Positions 46,860 through 56,862 of a stretch of 64,000 nt of DNA are shown here, one piece after another. The notes beneath the pieces are model-generated. The model did no database searches and was not told the origin of the DNA. It saw nothing but the letters and a program-made list of their open reading frames with translations. Positions within the stretch are counted from its first letter, which is position 1, and each line of letters begins with the position of its first letter. The translations under genes were made by a program, and so were the position numbers. Source of the DNA: Anderseniella sp963759095 (GTDB taxonomy: Bacteria > Pseudomonadota > Alphaproteobacteria > Rhizobiales > Aestuariivirgaceae); contig CAVWYF010000008.1 of NCBI GenBank assembly GCA_963759095.1, positions 4,480-68,479 of the forward strand. The letters are read 5' to 3'.

Positions 46860-47126
46860 TTACTGGCCATACTGCCGAGCACATTTGCGATATGCGCGCC
46901 AATGGCTACGGAGGTCAGTATCCAGGGCACGATTTTTCAGCCACTTGCAGTCATAAAAAGCGAAATCCTCGTTGGCGTCTGCCGGGCCAAGTTCCACGTG
47001 GCTGTGTCCGCCATACGGGCTTTGGTGAGATCCGTAGTAGTTCCCGCCGGCAAATGCGGCACCTGAAATCGCGGCAAGCATTGAACCTGCAAGGATTGCT
47101 GTAGTGATGATTGGCTTGATGGTCAT
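46860..47126 (-). CDS. Small secreted protein of unknown function
   Basis: The 88-residue product has a signal peptide ending near SGAAFAGG (about residue 26). The mature part of about 60 residues contains a Gly/His/Tyr-rich start (NYYGSHQSPYGGHSH) and two cysteines (YDCKW, RKCARQYG) that could form one disulfide. The His-rich start could bind metal, but that is speculation. It has its own terminator and is divergent from the esterase gene. Confidence 0.65.
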   Translation of the reverse strand: MTIKPIITTAILAGSMLAAISGAAFAGGNYYGSHQSPYGGHSHVELGPADANEDFAFYDCKWLKNRALDTDLRSHWRAYRKCARQYGQ

Positions 47127-47303
47127 TGGTCTATTCCTCTCGGTGCCGAGCGTTGGCGCCCTTGTTGTTTTGCGTTGTGTGGGAAAACCTACAGAGCTTC
47201 ACAGCGCCGTGATGTGCAGTTGATCACATGGCGGATTGCAGATCAGGTTTTTGTGATTGCGGAAAGCCAGGTACGATTACTACTATCAAGGGAGACCCAA
47301 GCT

Positions 47304-47828
47304 GTGTTTGCAAAACTCAAACTGACCTTGTGCATCGCGCTATGCATGCTGATGTTGCCATTGGCTGGCAATGCGCAAACAGTCGAGATTGTAGCCCTTG
47401 GTGCAAGTAATACCTGGGGGAAGGGTGTTGGTCGCGATCAGGCATACCCCAAACATCTGCAACGCATGTTGAGAACCAAAGGTATCGCTGTCCGGGTTCG
47501 CAATGCCGGTATCAACGGCAACACGACCGGCCAGATGCTGAACCGGCTGAAAGCAAGTATTTCAGCACGGACCAGACTTGTTATTCTGCAACCAGGCGGC
47601 AATGACCGGCGCAGAGGCATCTCGAGGGACGTTCGTCAAAACAACATTCGCCGGATCAAACGTCATCTGCGCAACCGGGGTATTGCGGTCGTAATGTTGC
47701 GCAACCGCCTTATACGCAGTGTGGCGACCAGTTACCGGCGTCCGGACGGACAGCACTTCAAGAGTGACGGTTACCGCGCACTGGCGGCCCGCCTGTTGCC
47801 GCGGGTTCTGGCGAATCTGAAACGCTAG
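47304..47828 (+). CDS. Secreted SGNH/GDSL-type esterase
   Basis: The 174-residue protein starts at a GTG (47304) preceded by GGGAG nine bases away, and has a signal peptide ending AGNAQ. SGNH blocks are visible: block I GASNTWG with the nucleophile Ser, block II Gly in NAGINGNTT, block III GGND, and block V DGQHF with the Asp/His pair. This is like TesA/arylesterase-type enzymes acting on esters or thioesters in the periplasm. An upstream extension to 47175 has no signal-peptide logic. Confidence 0.83.
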   Translation: MFAKLKLTLCIALCMLMLPLAGNAQTVEIVALGASNTWGKGVGRDQAYPKHLQRMLRTKGIAVRVRNAGINGNTTGQMLNRLKASISARTRLVILQPGGNDRRRGISRDVRQNNIRRIKRHLRNRGIAVVMLRNRLIRSVATSYRRPDGQHFKSDGYRALAARLLPRVLANLKR

Positions 47829-47830
47829 GT

Positions 47831-48001
47831 TCAGGCGCCTTTAAACAGGCAACCCGCTGCCAGCACAGCATAGGCGATAGCCATCAGCCAGACTGACGCA
47901 ATAGGTATTATGGACAACACACCTAGAGCTGCCAGGAGTGCGAGCAGCGCAATAACCACCGATATAACGAAAAATACAGTTGTTGGGGCACTAAGATTCA
48001 T
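47831..48001 (-). CDS. Small membrane protein of unknown function
   Basis: The 56-residue product is almost entirely two hydrophobic helices (FFVISVVIALLALLAALGVL and IPIASVWLMAIAYAVLAAG). The ATG at 48001 has AGAGGAG at eight bases, a strong ribosome site. An upstream extension to 48043 is less likely. No family is recognised. Confidence 0.7.
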   Translation of the reverse strand: MNLSAPTTVFFVISVVIALLALLAALGVLSIIPIASVWLMAIAYAVLAAGCLFKGA

Positions 48002-48107
48002 CGAAAATCTCCTCTGGATTGCAGCAAGTGAGCTTACCGCCAATTATCGACATGGCAATGATTCGATGTAGCCAGTGGCGCAGGCTGTGCACAGGCTTCC
48101 CGAACCA

Positions 48108-48758
48108 TCACTGAGAAATTGCAATTTCGACCGCCCGAACAATCCGGTCCAGGTCCATTGAGGCAAAGTCACAGCGCTGGTGCAGTTCCACGCTGGCCTG
48201 ATCGCGCACCGCGACCAGCAATTCTGCAACCTGCTCAGGCAGGTAAGGCACATGTATGAAACCACATGCGACCGGTTCGTGATGCTGCTGCGCTGCCTGC
48301 AGGAAGCTGTACAGGCAGATGTTGCATAGATATGTCCCGGCCGTTGCGGACAGGCTGGCGGGAATGCCTTCGCGCAAAATGGCGCGTTCGATGGCCCGCG
48401 TCGGCAGGGTCGACATCAGAGCTGCTGCGCCATTGCGATCAATCGGCTCGTCGACTGCGAGGATGCCGTCATTGTCGGGAATGCCAAAGTCGGCAATGTT
48501 CACGCCGATCCGTTCAATCCGGATCATGCTTTCACCCGGCCACAGACCGAGGCTAATGACGGATGACGGATTGAGTTCTTCGATGAGTTCAGCGGCTGTT
48601 TCCGGAAACCTGCCGAATGCAACCGGCAGGCCACGGCCGACAACGGTCTTGCCGTTAATGGTGCGTCCGTGCAGTTGCTTCATGGCCTCATGCGCGGGGT
48701 TTGTGCCGCGTCCGCCATAAGGTTCGAAACCGGTAATCAGAACTGGACGGGTTGCCAT
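48108..48758 (-). CDS. pcp: Pyroglutamyl-peptidase I
   Basis: The 216-residue cysteine peptidase (C15 family) starts VLITGFEPYGG. It has the catalytic Glu in IRIERIGVN, the nucleophile Cys in GTYLCNICLY and the His in CGFIHVPYLPEQ. It removes N-terminal pyroglutamate from peptides in the cytoplasm. Length matches the family. Confidence 0.95.
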   Translation of the reverse strand: MATRPVLITGFEPYGGRGTNPAHEAMKQLHGRTINGKTVVGRGLPVAFGRFPETAAELIEELNPSSVISLGLWPGESMIRIERIGVNIADFGIPDNDGILAVDEPIDRNGAAALMSTLPTRAIERAILREGIPASLSATAGTYLCNICLYSFLQAAQQHHEPVACGFIHVPYLPEQVAELLVAVRDQASVELHQRCDFASMDLDRIVRAVEIAISQ

Positions 48759-49057
48759 TTTGGGGGTGCCTTTGCGCTTGGGAATGCAGTTCCATTGCCC
48801 TGAACTTTAGGGCGCAGGGCGAGCGATGTCACTCATTTCACATTGCGAAGTAGTGGTGCCTGACGGGGCTTGGCCCACGGGCACCGCCAATCCAACAGGC
48901 GGGATGACAACCGTTTTGCGTTGACGGCCAAGTTGAGCGAAGCTTAGACTTTTGGCGTAGACGTCCCGTCCGAAGCCCTCAAACGGCAAAGAGAAGGGCG
49001 TTGTAGGGGCAGCATGGGCTGTTGCTGCGCACATGGTTGGTTTGGGAGGATCGGGGC
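48759..49057. other. Intergenic region upstream of the flotillin gene
   Basis: About 300 bases lie between the divergent pcp and flotillin genes. I see no persuasive gene or RNA here. The GGGAGG ribosome site of the flotillin gene is at 49044-49049, and promoters for both genes must lie in this stretch. Confidence 0.45.
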
Positions 49058-50708
49058 ATGGTCTGGTTCGTTGTAGCGGTTTTGCTGCTCGTCCTGCTCA
49101 TACTGGCAATTATTTTTCTCAACAAGTTCTACCGCAAGGCAACGCGCGAAGTCGCGCTGATACGCACCGGTGCGGGCGGACAGCTTGTAGTGCTGGACGG
49201 CGGCTGCATTTCAATGCCGTTCCTGCACAAGGTCTCCGAAGTGAACATGAAGACGACCCGGCTTGAGATCGAGCGTCAGGGTGTCAAGTCGATGATCACC
49301 CGGGACCGGCTCAGGGTTGATGCAACGGCTGAGTTTTATGTTCGCGTGCAACCGACAGCTGAAGGTGTGGCGACCGCGGCACAGGCGCTGGCCGGAAAAT
49401 CGTTTCGCGCGTCTGAACTGGCGGACACACTGGAAGGCAAGCTGGTGGATGCACTGCTGGCCGTTGCAGCTCGCTACTCCATGGATGAACTGCAGGACAA
49501 GCGTGGCGAATATGCCCGCGAGGTTAGTGAGATGCTGGAGGACAACCTGGCCAAAAACGGTCTGGTCCTTGAATCGGTATCCATGACCAGGATTGACCAG
49601 ACCCCGTTCAACGTCCTGGACGAGAACAACGCGTTCAACGCCCTTGGCATGCGGCGGCTTGCCGAGATTATTGCTGTCAACAAGAAGGAACGTGCCGCAA
49701 TCGAGTCTGATGCCGAGGTATCAGTGCGGCAGAGTTATCTGGATGCGACCAAGCGCAAGCTGATTATTGAGCAGGAAGAAGAACAAGCCTCCATTGATCA
49801 GCAGCGCCACATTGAAACCACGCGGGCGAACAGTCAGGCCGAAGTGGCGGAACAACAGGCCGCAGCCGAGTTGCGCCGTGAGCAGGCCCGCATTTCCAGA
49901 GAGCGCGAGGTGCGCAGCAACGAAATAGATCGCGACCGTGCCCTGCGCGCCCTTGATGTGGAGGCCACACTGGCAACCGAAAAAGCCAGCGCTGACAAGG
50001 TAATCGAAATGGCGTCCAAGAACGCTGATCAGGCACGGGCTGTGGCTGAGGCCGAAGCTGCCCGCGCCGAAGAAGCCGCAGCTAAAGAGGCGGTCGAGAC
50101 CGCTCGCGAAACGGCAGCAGCCGATCGCAACAGGCAACTGGCGGTGATCAAGGCCGGCGAACAGGCTGATGTTGACGATGTGCGCGTCAAGAGCGAAGCC
50201 GGAACCATCCTTGCCATGGCCCAGGCTGAAGCCAAGTCGGTCATTGATCGGGCCAAAGCGGAGAAAGATCGTTTGATTGCAACGGCGGAAGGAACCGCCG
50301 CTGTCGTCAAGGCGGAGAATGCCCAGAGTCCAGAGCTTATTCGCATGAAGCTCGACATGGCCCGCATTGAAGTGCTGCCGGACATGGTCGGCCGCATGCT
50401 GAAACCGGCAGAGAAGATCGAGAGCATCCGCATCAACAACATCACCGGGTTTGGCTCCGGTGGCCCTTATGATAATGGCACCGGTGCAAGCGGCGGCAAT
50501 AGTGGCCCGGCGGTCAACCAGGTTGTCGATGGCGTGTTGTCGATGGCACTGCAGTTGCCCGCCGTGAAGAAACTGGGCGAGGAAGTCGGCATCAATATCA
50601 GCGACGGATTGAAGGGCCTGTCAGAACTCACTGACCGGTTCGACGCCCAGCAGTGCTCAAAAACCGGCCGCTCGCAAATCGGGACCGGCGAAAAAGAAGA
50701 AGGTTTAG
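49058..50708 (+). CDS. Flotillin-like SPFH membrane protein, frameshifted near its end
   Basis: The protein has an N-terminal membrane helix (VVAVLLLVLLILAIIFLNKF), an SPFH/band-7 domain (about 35-200), a long Ala/Glu/Arg-rich coiled-coil stalk (about 215-430) and the flotillin C-terminal region (PELIRMKLDMARIEVLPDMVGRMLKP). It scaffolds membrane microdomains. The frame is intact to about 50653. There it is one base out of register: in the next frame the sequence reads AQKPAARKSGPAKKKKV and stops at TAG 50706-50708, a natural basic tail. One excess base between about 50650 and 50664, perhaps in the five As at 50659-50663, instead makes the frame run into the following gene. Confidence 0.85.
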
Positions 50709-50788
50709 ATGCCGGGGGACAGTTGAATCCGGATTGTAACAGTAACCAGCCGTGCTCTGACCAGAGGCTGAAAACAGGAGAGACCATC

Positions 50789-52042
50789 ATGTCATTTGAT
50801 CGCAGAACTTTTATCAAGGGGACATCTCTTGCGGGGCTGACGCTGATGGCGCCCGGCATCATCGGCCGCGCAAAGGCGGACGACAAGATCAAGCTGGTGA
50901 GCATTCTGGACCAGTCTGGCGGCCTGGACATTTACGGCAAGCCGATGGCCGACGCGACAACCATGGCGGTTGACGAAATCAACGCTGCAGGCGGCCTGAA
51001 CGGCAAACAGGTTGACCTGATCAACTATGACCCGCAGTCGAATATCCAGTTCTACACCCAATATGCCACCAAGGCGGCTGCCGGTGACAAGGCGCATGTC
51101 GTGCATGCAGGCATCACCTCTGCTTCGCGCGAGGCCATTCGCCCGACACTGGGCCGGTTCAAATCGCTGTACTTCTACAACACCCAATACGAAGGTGGCG
51201 TGTGCGACAGGAACTGCTTCTGCACCGGTTCAACACCGGCCCAGACGGTGGAAAAGCTTGTGCCATACGCCATGAACAAGTTCGGCAAGAAGGTCTACAT
51301 CATCGCTGCCGACTACAATTACGGCCAGATCACTGCGCAATGGGTGAAGAAGTACGTCACCGACAATGGCGGTGAAGTGGCCGACATCGAGTTCTTCCCG
51401 CTGGATGTGACCAATTTCGGCCCGACCATCAAGAAAATCCAGGCCGCCAAGCCGGACATGGTGTGGTCGGCTCTGGTCGGCGGTGCGCATATTTCGTTCT
51501 ACCGCCAGTATGCAGCAGCCGGCATGAACAAGTCAGTGCCGATTGCGTCCACCACCTTTGGTGTCGGCAATGAGCACAAGCTGATCTCTGCCGAGGAAGG
51601 CAATGGCATTCTGGCGGCCTATACCTATTTTCAGGAAGTGCCGGGCGATGACAATGCTGCCTTTGTGAAACGCTTCAAGGAAAAATTCGGGGCAGATGCG
51701 CCTTATCTGAATGAGCTGGCAACCCGCAGTTATGAAGGTATCCAGCTGTGGGCTGAAGCTGTCAGGAAGGCCGGTACCGCTGACCGCATGCCGGTGATCG
51801 AGGCGCTTGAGAGCGGTATCAGCCTTGCCGGTCCGAGCGGCGCCATTTCACTTGATCCGAAAACCCATCACGGCGTGCTGAATGTCTATCTGGCAGAGTT
51901 GCAGGATCAGACGTTCAACATCGTTGAAACTCATAATGCGCAACCGCCGTCGGACACACTTTTAGTGTGCGACCTGAAAGCCAATCCGGATCAGGCCAAG
52001 TTCTACTTCGAAAACGGGCTGGAAGCAGCCGGCATCAAGTAG
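50789..52042 (+). CDS. Amide/urea-type ABC transporter substrate-binding protein, Tat signal
   Basis: The 417-residue periplasmic binding protein starts at ATG 50789, with AGGAG eight bases upstream, and has a Tat-type signal (SFDRRTFIKG, then TSLAGLTLMAPG). The mature part resembles the UrtA/FmdD/AmiC type-I periplasmic binding proteins: VSILDQSGGLDIYG, GRFKSLYFYNTQYEGG with a CxxxCxC cluster, and YFQEVPGDDN. Its frame also continues in from the flotillin gene because of the indel there. It heads an importer operon that ends in an amidase, so a short amide is the likeliest cargo. Confidence 0.9.
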   Translation: MSFDRRTFIKGTSLAGLTLMAPGIIGRAKADDKIKLVSILDQSGGLDIYGKPMADATTMAVDEINAAGGLNGKQVDLINYDPQSNIQFYTQYATKAAAGDKAHVVHAGITSASREAIRPTLGRFKSLYFYNTQYEGGVCDRNCFCTGSTPAQTVEKLVPYAMNKFGKKVYIIAADYNYGQITAQWVKKYVTDNGGEVADIEFFPLDVTNFGPTIKKIQAAKPDMVWSALVGGAHISFYRQYAAAGMNKSVPIASTTFGVGNEHKLISAEEGNGILAAYTYFQEVPGDDNAAFVKRFKEKFGADAPYLNELATRSYEGIQLWAEAVRKAGTADRMPVIEALESGISLAGPSGAISLDPKTHHGVLNVYLAELQDQTFNIVETHNAQPPSDTLLVCDLKANPDQAKFYFENGLEAAGIK

Positions 52043-52096
52043 GCGCTTCAAACAACACGGCGCTTCAATCGCGCATGGACATGAGGAATTTCTCGA

Positions 52097-52966
52097 GTGG
52101 ATCTGGTTTTTGCGCTCGCATTGCAGATTGTTTACGGCATCGCCAGCCTGGTGCTGATCAGCCTCGGGCTGGCGATCATCTTCGGCATGATGCGGGTTAT
52201 CAACCTGGCCCACGGCGAGTTCCTCATGCTCGGCGGCTACACGGTTGTCATATCGACCAATCAGGGCGTCAATATCTGGTTTGCCATGCTGGTGCTGGCA
52301 CCTTTGGTGGTCGGCATCATCGGCGTCCTTGTGGAGCGTCTGCTGATCCAGTTCCTGTATGGGCGAATGGTGGATACCCTGCTGGCGACATGGGGATTAA
52401 GTCTGCTGTTTGTCGGTCTCGTCACCTCCATTTTCGGTGCCCAGACAGCAACGACAATCTCTCCACCGCTTGGCGCCATCCAGATCGGTGATTATTCCTC
52501 AAGTGCTTATGAGTTATTCCTGATTGCCGTCACGGTTGTGTTGCTGCTGTTGATCTATGCCGTGCTCAAGCTGACCAAGCTCGGACTTGTTGCACGTGCC
52601 ACCATGCAGAACGACGACATGGCGTCGGCACTGGGCGTGTCCACCAAGCGCATCTACATGATCACCTTCGGGCTCGGCGCCGCCGTTTCAGGTCTTGCCG
52701 GCGGTTTGCTGGCGCCTGTTACCGGTGTGCTGCCATCGATTGGCGCCACCTATATTGCCAAGGCGTTCATCACGGTTATCAGCGGCGGTGCCTCTATCCT
52801 GGCCGGCACCACAGCAGCGTCAATTCTGCTGGGAGGTATCAACGGTATCATGGCGTTCCTGACCGGACCAACGCTGGGTGAAGTTGCCCTGCTGGCCGCC
52901 GCCATTATCCTGATCAGATTGTTGCCAACCGGCATTACCGGGCGCTTCTTCAGGAAAAGCCTGTGA
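52097..52966 (+). CDS. Branched-chain/urea-type ABC permease (LivH/UrtB-like)
   Basis: The 289-residue inner-membrane protein starts at a GTG and has about eight helices with the signatures IIFGMMRVINLAHGEFLMLGGY and ASALGVSTKRIYMITFGLGAAVSG. It forms half of the channel with the next product, whose GTG start overlaps its stop (GTGA). In this family the substrate can be amino acids, urea or small amides. Confidence 0.92.
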   Translation: MDLVFALALQIVYGIASLVLISLGLAIIFGMMRVINLAHGEFLMLGGYTVVISTNQGVNIWFAMLVLAPLVVGIIGVLVERLLIQFLYGRMVDTLLATWGLSLLFVGLVTSIFGAQTATTISPPLGAIQIGDYSSSAYELFLIAVTVVLLLLIYAVLKLTKLGLVARATMQNDDMASALGVSTKRIYMITFGLGAAVSGLAGGLLAPVTGVLPSIGATYIAKAFITVISGGASILAGTTAASILLGGINGIMAFLTGPTLGEVALLAAAIILIRLLPTGITGRFFRKSL

Positions 52967-54033
52967 GCTGGACGCGCGAAAACCGCTGGCGTGCCGTACT
53001 GGTGCTGGGCGGGGTGATTTTCACGCTGGTTGCACCCGGCGTGCTGGAACTGTTCACCATCATCAATCTGTCAACGGTAATTGCCCTGGCCATCCTTGCC
53101 TTGAGCCTCGGCTTGATCTGGGGCTATGGCGGTATTCTGTGTTTTGGACAGACCGCGTTTTTCGGCATCGGCGCCTATGCCTATACGATTGCAGCGATCA
53201 ATTTCGGCGGCTCGTCCTGGGCGGTGCTGGTAGCCATCCTTGCTGCTGCCATCTTTGCTGCCGTGCTGGGTTACTTCATGTTCTACGGCAGGGTCAGTGA
53301 CGTCTACATGGCGGTGATCACCCTGACGGTGACCCTGATCCTGTACTCGCTGCTCAGGCGGACATCCGGGCCGGAATACAAGATCGGCGATGCGCTGCTC
53401 GGCGGATTCAACGGAGTGACCTCGCCACCGCTGAATTTGCCGTGGGCTCCCTACATGCCATTGTTTCCGGAGCATGTTTTCTATGTCGGCATGGCGGTGC
53501 TCATCATTGGCTACATCATCTGCGCGTGGCTGATACAGACGCATTTCGGACGGGTTGCCGTGGCCATCCGAGAAAATGAACTGCGCGCGGAACTGATCGG
53601 TTACGACACGCGGTTCTACAAGCTGGCCATGTTTACCGTCGGCGGCGCCATTGCCGGGGCAGGCGGCATCATCTTTGCCAATGGTGTCGGCCGGATCACA
53701 CCGGATATTTTCAACCTGTACAATTCAGCACTTGCGATCATCTGGGTCATTGTCGGCGGACGCGGCACGCTTGCCGGTCCGGTGATGGGGTCATTTGCCC
53801 TGTTCTACCTGACCTCCTGGCTGGGCACGCAAGGGGTGGTGAACAACAATCTGGTGCTGGGCCTGATCCTGATCATCTTTGTTCTTGCCGTCCCAAGGGG
53901 CATTCTGCCGACATTCATCAGCTGGTGGGACGGTGCACGGTCGCGGCGTGCCATGCAGCGGCGTGAAGTGAAAGTCAGGCGCAAGCGCAGCAGGCGAAGC
54001 AGTGAACTGCGGGAGGCTGCCGATGAAAAGTGA
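52963..54033 (+). CDS. Branched-chain/urea-type ABC permease (LivM/UrtC-like)
   Basis: The 356-residue protein has LivM-type helices (ALSLGLIWGYGGILCFGQTAFFGIGAYAY, split as GLIWGYGGILCFGQ and AFFGIGAYAY), then RVAVAIRENELRAELIGYDTRFYK and a basic C-terminal tail rich in Arg and Lys (about 25 residues after GARSRRAMQRR). It is the partner of the LivH-like permease. The next ATPase gene starts within its last codons. Confidence 0.92.
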   Translation: MSWTRENRWRAVLVLGGVIFTLVAPGVLELFTIINLSTVIALAILALSLGLIWGYGGILCFGQTAFFGIGAYAYTIAAINFGGSSWAVLVAILAAAIFAAVLGYFMFYGRVSDVYMAVITLTVTLILYSLLRRTSGPEYKIGDALLGGFNGVTSPPLNLPWAPYMPLFPEHVFYVGMAVLIIGYIICAWLIQTHFGRVAVAIRENELRAELIGYDTRFYKLAMFTVGGAIAGAGGIIFANGVGRITPDIFNLYNSALAIIWVIVGGRGTLAGPVMGSFALFYLTSWLGTQGVVNNNLVLGLILIIFVLAVPRGILPTFISWWDGARSRRAMQRREVKVRRKRSRRSSELREAADEK

Positions 54034-54745
54034 GATCGTCGTCGAGACCCGCAATCTGTCCATGCACTTTGGTGGCGTAAAAGCTGTTGATCGGGTCAAT
54101 TTCAACTTGCGAGAAAATGAACTGCGCTGCCTGATTGGCCCGAACGGTGCTGGCAAGAGCACGTTCTTCAAATGCCTCACCGGACAATTGTCACCGACGT
54201 CGGGCGATGTGGTCATCCGGGATTTCAACGGCACCGGACGACTGCCGCACCAGATCGCGCGTCTGGGCGTTGGCATCAAGACGCAGGTGCCCAATGTGTT
54301 TGACGGATTGAGTGTCACCGAGAATATCTGGCTTGCGGCGCGGCGCTGGCATGGACCCGCCCGGGCACGCTCACTGACCAGCCAGACAGTCGAGCGGCTG
54401 AAGCTGGGCGATATTCGGACTGACCTGGTCGGGCGGCTGGCGCATGGCCAGCGGCAATGGGTGGAACTCGGCATGGTGGTGGCTGCCGAACCATGGCTTG
54501 TCCTGCTCGACGAACCTGCTGCCGGCATGACCCATGACGAGATAGAACGCACGGTGGAGATAATCCGCGAAATAAACCAGCAGTCGACGATGATTGTCGT
54601 GGAGCACGACATGCACTTCATTCGCATGATTTCAAGCAAGGTGACGGTGTTTCATGAAGGCCGCATTCTGATAGAAGACACCATGGATGTGGTCACCGCC
54701 GATCCGCGCGTGCGCGAGGTTTACCTGGGGAACAGCACATCATGA
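54023..54745 (+). CDS. ABC transporter ATP-binding protein (LivG/UrtD-like)
   Basis: The 240-residue ATPase has Walker A GPNGAGKSTFFKCL, the signature-region sequence LAHGQRQWVELGMVVA and Walker B LVLLDEPAAGM. The signature reads AHGQR rather than LSGGQ, as in UrtD-like proteins. The start at 54023 has GGGAGG six bases upstream and overlaps the permease gene by 11 bases. The next ATPase gene overlaps by four bases. Confidence 0.92.
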   Translation: MKSEIVVETRNLSMHFGGVKAVDRVNFNLRENELRCLIGPNGAGKSTFFKCLTGQLSPTSGDVVIRDFNGTGRLPHQIARLGVGIKTQVPNVFDGLSVTENIWLAARRWHGPARARSLTSQTVERLKLGDIRTDLVGRLAHGQRQWVELGMVVAAEPWLVLLDEPAAGMTHDEIERTVEIIREINQQSTMIVVEHDMHFIRMISSKVTVFHEGRILIEDTMDVVTADPRVREVYLGNSTS

Positions 54746-56862
54746 CCGGCAACGCTCTTCTCGACATAAAAGGTCTGGGCGCCGGATATGGCCGGGTGCC
54801 GATACTGCATGGTGTCGACTTTCATGTCGGCGAAGGCGAGATTGTCGGTGTGCTTGGCCACAACGGCATGGGCAAGACCACGCTGATGAAAACCATTATG
54901 GGCCTGATCCCGGCAACAGCCGGAACAATCCTGTTTGACGGTGTGGATATTTCCCGCGAACCGGCCCATGAACGCAATCTGATGGGGCTGGCCTACGTGC
55001 CGCAAGGCCGCGGGATATTTCCGCATCTGTCGGTGTTCGACAATTTGCGCATGGGCATTGCTGCCCATGGTGAAGATGAAGAAGAGGCGATCCGTCATAT
55101 CCTGCAGGACTTTCCCAGGCTTGAACGACTGCTGGACCGGGATGGCGGGACTCTCAGCGGCGGCGAGCAGCAGCTTTTGGCCATTGCCCGTGCGCTGGTT
55201 TCCGAACCGCAGCTCATTCTGCTGGATGAACCGACCGAGGGCATTCAGCCGTCGATCATCGAGGAAATTTCGGTTCTGCTGAAAAACCTCAATCGCATGC
55301 GGGACATCTCGATCATCCTGGTCGAGCAGAACCTGGAATTCATCACCGGCCTTTCACACCGCATTACCCTGCTTCAAAAAGGCGAAATCATTGGTGAGAT
55401 GACCGACGTGAAGTCCGGCGACCCGGCACTGATTGAGGAGTTCGTTGGTTTCGGAGCAGGCAAATCCCGGCGACCGGCTGCCAACGGTGATCAGGCTGCG
55501 GTTGCACTTGTCGCGCCACCCGCCAGTGTAACACCACCTGCGAGCTATCAGTCCGGCGAACCAGCGCCACCGCAGCGCGCGCCCGAAGCCGCCGCTGAAC
55601 CAAGCCATACACACTCTTACGAAGGTCACAGATCAATGTCAGTCAGAAGGCCAACCCACGGCCAGTTAAGGGCCATTGTCAACGGCTTCGGCATGAACAT
55701 GTCGGATCAGCGGGTCGCGGAATTCCTGGATGTGATGGAGGGGACGCTGCAGGCCTATGATGAAGTCGACGCCATGCCGGATCATCTGCCGACTGTCGAC
55801 TATCCCCGCACCGCCGGTTATCGGCCCTCGGCAGAAGAGAACCCGATGAATGCCTGGTACATCAAGACCGAGGTGAGGGGTGCGCCGCGCGGCGCTCTTA
55901 CCGGAAGGAAGGTTGTGCTTAAGGACAATGTCTGCCTGGCCGGTGTGCCGATGATGAACGGCGCTTCAACGCTCAAGGGCTATACACCCGATATTGACGC
56001 CACCATTGTCACACGCCTTCTGGAGGCAGGTGCGACCATCATGGGCAAGGCGCACTGCGAGTATTTCTGCCTGTCCGGTGGCAGTCACACCAATGCGACC
56101 GGTCCGGTGCATAACCCGCACAAGCGCGGTTACTCTGCCGGCGGCTCATCATCGGGGTCAGGGGCGCTGGTCGGGTCCGGCGAGATAGAAATGGCGATAG
56201 GCGGTGATCAGGGCGGGTCGATCCGCATGCCGTCATCATTCTGTGGCTGCTATGGCATGAAACCGACCCATGGACTGGTGCCCTATACCGGTGTGATGCC
56301 GATTGAGAGCACGATCGATCATACCGGGCCGATGACTGCCAACGTGCATGACAATGCCTTGATGCTGGAGGTGCTGGCCGGTGAAGACGGCCTCGACCCG
56401 CGCCAGTACAATGTGCAGGTCGACAAGTACACGGCTAGTCTCGGTCGGGGGGTCAGCGGCATGCGCATCGGGGTCGTAAAGGAAGGCTTTGGCCTGCCGG
56501 TGTCGGAAGCCGATGTTGACGACAAGGTGCGCAAGGCTGCCGAGGCGTTCAAGAAGCTCGGTGCGACAGTTGATGAAATCTCGATTCCGATGCACCGGGC
56601 AGGGACCGCCATCTGGACACCGATTGCGGTCGAGGGTCTGACCAACCAGATGATGAAGGGCAATGGTATGGGGACCGGCTGGAAAGGCCTCTATACAACC
56701 AGCCTGCTTGACTATCATGCCAACTGGCGCTCGCGGGCCGATGAACTGTCTGAACTCGCTGAAGATCTGCATGTTCATCGGGCAGTATTTCCTGAAACAC
56801 CACCGCGGACATTATTATGCAAAATCGCAAAACCTGTCGCGCAAACTCAGGGATGCCTATAA
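54742..56862 (+). CDS. LivF/UrtE-like ATPase running in frame into an amidase
   Basis: Residues 1 to about 240 are a complete LivF-type ATPase: Walker A GHNGMGKTTLMKTI, signature LSGGEQQLLAIA, Walker B LILLDEPTEGIQP and the switch His replaced in the segment VEQN. A Pro/Ala-rich linker follows (about 245-298), and the frame then enters an amidase-signature domain at residue 299 (MSVRRPTHGQL) with no stop between them. The frame ends at 56862 only because of the indel described for the amidase. The fusion could be real, since the linker has no stop and looks like coding sequence. It could also reflect a lost stop: no strong ribosome site precedes the amidase Met. The ATPase powers the amide/urea-type importer. 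Confidence 0.8.
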   Translation: MTGNALLDIKGLGAGYGRVPILHGVDFHVGEGEIVGVLGHNGMGKTTLMKTIMGLIPATAGTILFDGVDISREPAHERNLMGLAYVPQGRGIFPHLSVFDNLRMGIAAHGEDEEEAIRHILQDFPRLERLLDRDGGTLSGGEQQLLAIARALVSEPQLILLDEPTEGIQPSIIEEISVLLKNLNRMRDISIILVEQNLEFITGLSHRITLLQKGEIIGEMTDVKSGDPALIEEFVGFGAGKSRRPAANGDQAAVALVAPPASVTPPASYQSGEPAPPQRAPEAAAEPSHTHSYEGHRSMSVRRPTHGQLRAIVNGFGMNMSDQRVAEFLDVMEGTLQAYDEVDAMPDHLPTVDYPRTAGYRPSAEENPMNAWYIKTEVRGAPRGALTGRKVVLKDNVCLAGVPMMNGASTLKGYTPDIDATIVTRLLEAGATIMGKAHCEYFCLSGGSHTNATGPVHNPHKRGYSAGGSSSGSGALVGSGEIEMAIGGDQGGSIRMPSSFCGCYGMKPTHGLVPYTGVMPIESTIDHTGPMTANVHDNALMLEVLAGEDGLDPRQYNVQVDKYTASLGRGVSGMRIGVVKEGFGLPVSEADVDDKVRKAAEAFKKLGATVDEISIPMHRAGTAIWTPIAVEGLTNQMMKGNGMGTGWKGLYTTSLLDYHANWRSRADELSELAEDLHVHRAVFPETPPRTLLCKIAKPVAQTQGCL

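Noticed and set aside
48807..49034. A 75-codon minus-strand frame between pcp and the flotillin gene
   Set aside because: No ribosome site or domain; it spans the promoter region of the flotillin gene.
50640..50670. Programmed ribosomal frameshifting in the flotillin gene
   Set aside because: There is no strong slippery heptamer with a following hairpin, and three neighbouring genes have similar single-base breaks.
49022..52042. A genuine 1006-residue flotillin-binding-protein fusion
   Set aside because: A one-base shift explains it; the downstream gene has its own ribosome site and Tat signal and the other frame gives a normal flotillin end.
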